From an uncultured Flavobacteriia bacterium (GTDB lineage: Bacteria; Bacteroidota; Bacteroidia; Flavobacteriales_D; Crocinitomicaceae), in assembly GCA_903887095.1 (NCBI GenBank), contig CAISOQ010000185.1, positions 1 through 5,943 on the forward strand: DNA of 5,943 nucleotides. The letters run 5' to 3'. Each line of letters starts with the position of its first letter. Positions within the stretch are counted from its first letter, which is position 1. The notes under the pieces are model-generated. The model was not told the origin of the DNA. It saw nothing but the letters and a program-made list of their open reading frames with translations, and made no database searches. The position numbers and the translations under genes are program-made. Of this stretch, positions 5,690 to 5,943 are shown one piece after another.

Positions 5690-5943
5690 ATTTTTTAATG
5701 CGTTCAAGGCTTCTCATGCTATCTCGGTACAATTTTTCAAATGAAAAATCACTCGATTGCCTTCGAAATGAGTCGTTTTTCTTCGCATGAATGCTCTGAA
5801 AAATCATTCGATTGGCAGCTGACCGAGTGGCCGCTTCAGCGGTTGTATCGAGGGAAGCTTCGAAGTGAGTAATTTTTCGCTTTTCTGAATTCGCTATAAT
5901 GTCGATGATCTCCTTCGGATCCTTCTCTATTTTTAGATGTTTC
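5661..5943 (-). CDS. Doubtful open frame entering from the right edge (partial)
   Basis: On the minus strand one frame is open from 5942 to a TAA at 5663-5661, 93 codons, overlapping the 3' end of glmM by 29 bp tail to tail. Fragments read DPKEIIDIIANSEKRK, FEASLDTTAEAATRS and FEKLYRDSMRSLERI. I recognise no family. The frame passes straight through the inverted and direct repeats at 5731-5878, and a competing frame from 5943 is open for 35 codons. Part of the region is about 57% G+C (5811-5870), richer than the genes beside it look. It may be the C-terminus of a real convergent gene, but an open frame across a repeat element by chance is at least as likely. Confidence 0.2.
   Translation of the reverse strand, partial: KHLKIEKDPKEIIDIIANSEKRKITHFEASLDTTAEAATRSAANRMIFQSIHAKKNDSFRRQSSDFSFEKLYRDSMRSLERIKKFKSMLLFPE
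5694..5709. repeat. Isolated 16-bp copy of the tandem-array unit
   Basis: Positions 5694-5709 (tttaatgcgttcaagg) are identical to 1452-1467 inside the 17-bp array, about 4.2 kb away. The copy starts 4 bp after the glmM stop codon. A 16-base identity is not expected by chance within a window of this size, so this marks a shared dispersed element. Confidence 0.7.
5731..5878. repeat. Alternating inverted-repeat cluster downstream of glmM
   Basis: Five copies of a GAAAAAT-type motif occur with alternating strand: minus at 5738-5731, plus at 5743-5759, minus at 5781-5761, plus at 5798-5814 and minus at 5878-5858. The two plus copies agree at 17 of 18 bases when compared from the preceding T (5742-5759 and 5797-5814), and two of the minus copies agree at 18 of 21. 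Neighbours can pair. 5732-5739 with 5742-5749 is a perfect 8-bp dyad but with only a 2-nt loop. 5743-5754 with 5770-5781 gives a 12-bp stem with one G-U and one mismatch. 5798-5810 with 5866-5878 gives a looser stem enclosing CCGC-TTCA-GCGG at 5831-5842. It may be a dispersed structured repeat, a processing site or a terminator for glmM. No T-run follows a G+C-rich stem as in a classical terminator. Confidence 0.6.

Noticed and set aside
5831..5842. Stand-alone terminator hairpin CCGC-TTCA-GCGG
   Set aside because: The stem is only 4 bp and no T-run follows on either strand; it is recorded only as part of the larger inverted-repeat cluster.

Overview
The window looks like ordinary chromosomal DNA from a member of the Bacteroidota, most likely the Flavobacteriales (a Fluviicola/Crocinitomicaceae-type genome is my guess). 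Supporting signs are the A+T-rich sequence, the lack of Shine-Dalgarno sites before the genes, several TAnnTTTG-type -7 promoter elements close to start codons, and the set recF-dciA divergent from a TPR gene and ribH. I recall that neighbourhood as common in this phylum but could not search for it.

Layout. Positions 1-123 are an intergenic edge that may hold the first codons of a divergent minus-strand gene. Positions 124-606 (+) encode a small TrmH/SpoU-family RNA 2'-O-methyltransferase, which converges, 7 bp apart, on a minus-strand gene for a secreted alpha/beta hydrolase (614-1339). Upstream of the hydrolase is a gap of about 174 bp, which holds a -7 promoter element and a 17-bp tandem repeat array (1409-1507). 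Next come dciA (DUF721, 1514-1816) and recF (1816-2943), both on the minus strand and overlapping by one base (TAATG). Across a short divergent promoter region lies a plus-strand operon: a membrane-anchored TPR protein (3088-3729), ribH (3729-4247, again a one-base TAATG overlap) and, after 56 bp, glmM (4304-5689). The last 254 bp are non-coding or doubtful and are rich in short inverted and direct repeats.

How the genes fit together. recF (gap repair and fork maintenance) and dciA (replicative helicase loading) form a replication/repair pair that is almost certainly co-translated. The TPR protein, lumazine synthase (riboflavin pathway) and phosphoglucosamine mutase (UDP-GlcNAc supply for the cell wall) are unrelated biochemically but are probably read from one promoter at about 3061-3068.

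The protein-coding content is conventional and I see no defence system, mobile element or new multi-gene system. The unexplained signal is in the gaps: one GTTCAA/TTGAAC word, spaced every 8 or 9 bp, recurs in three separate intergenic regions, and the gap after glmM holds five copies of a GAAAAAT-type motif in strictly alternating orientation that could fold into consecutive hairpins.
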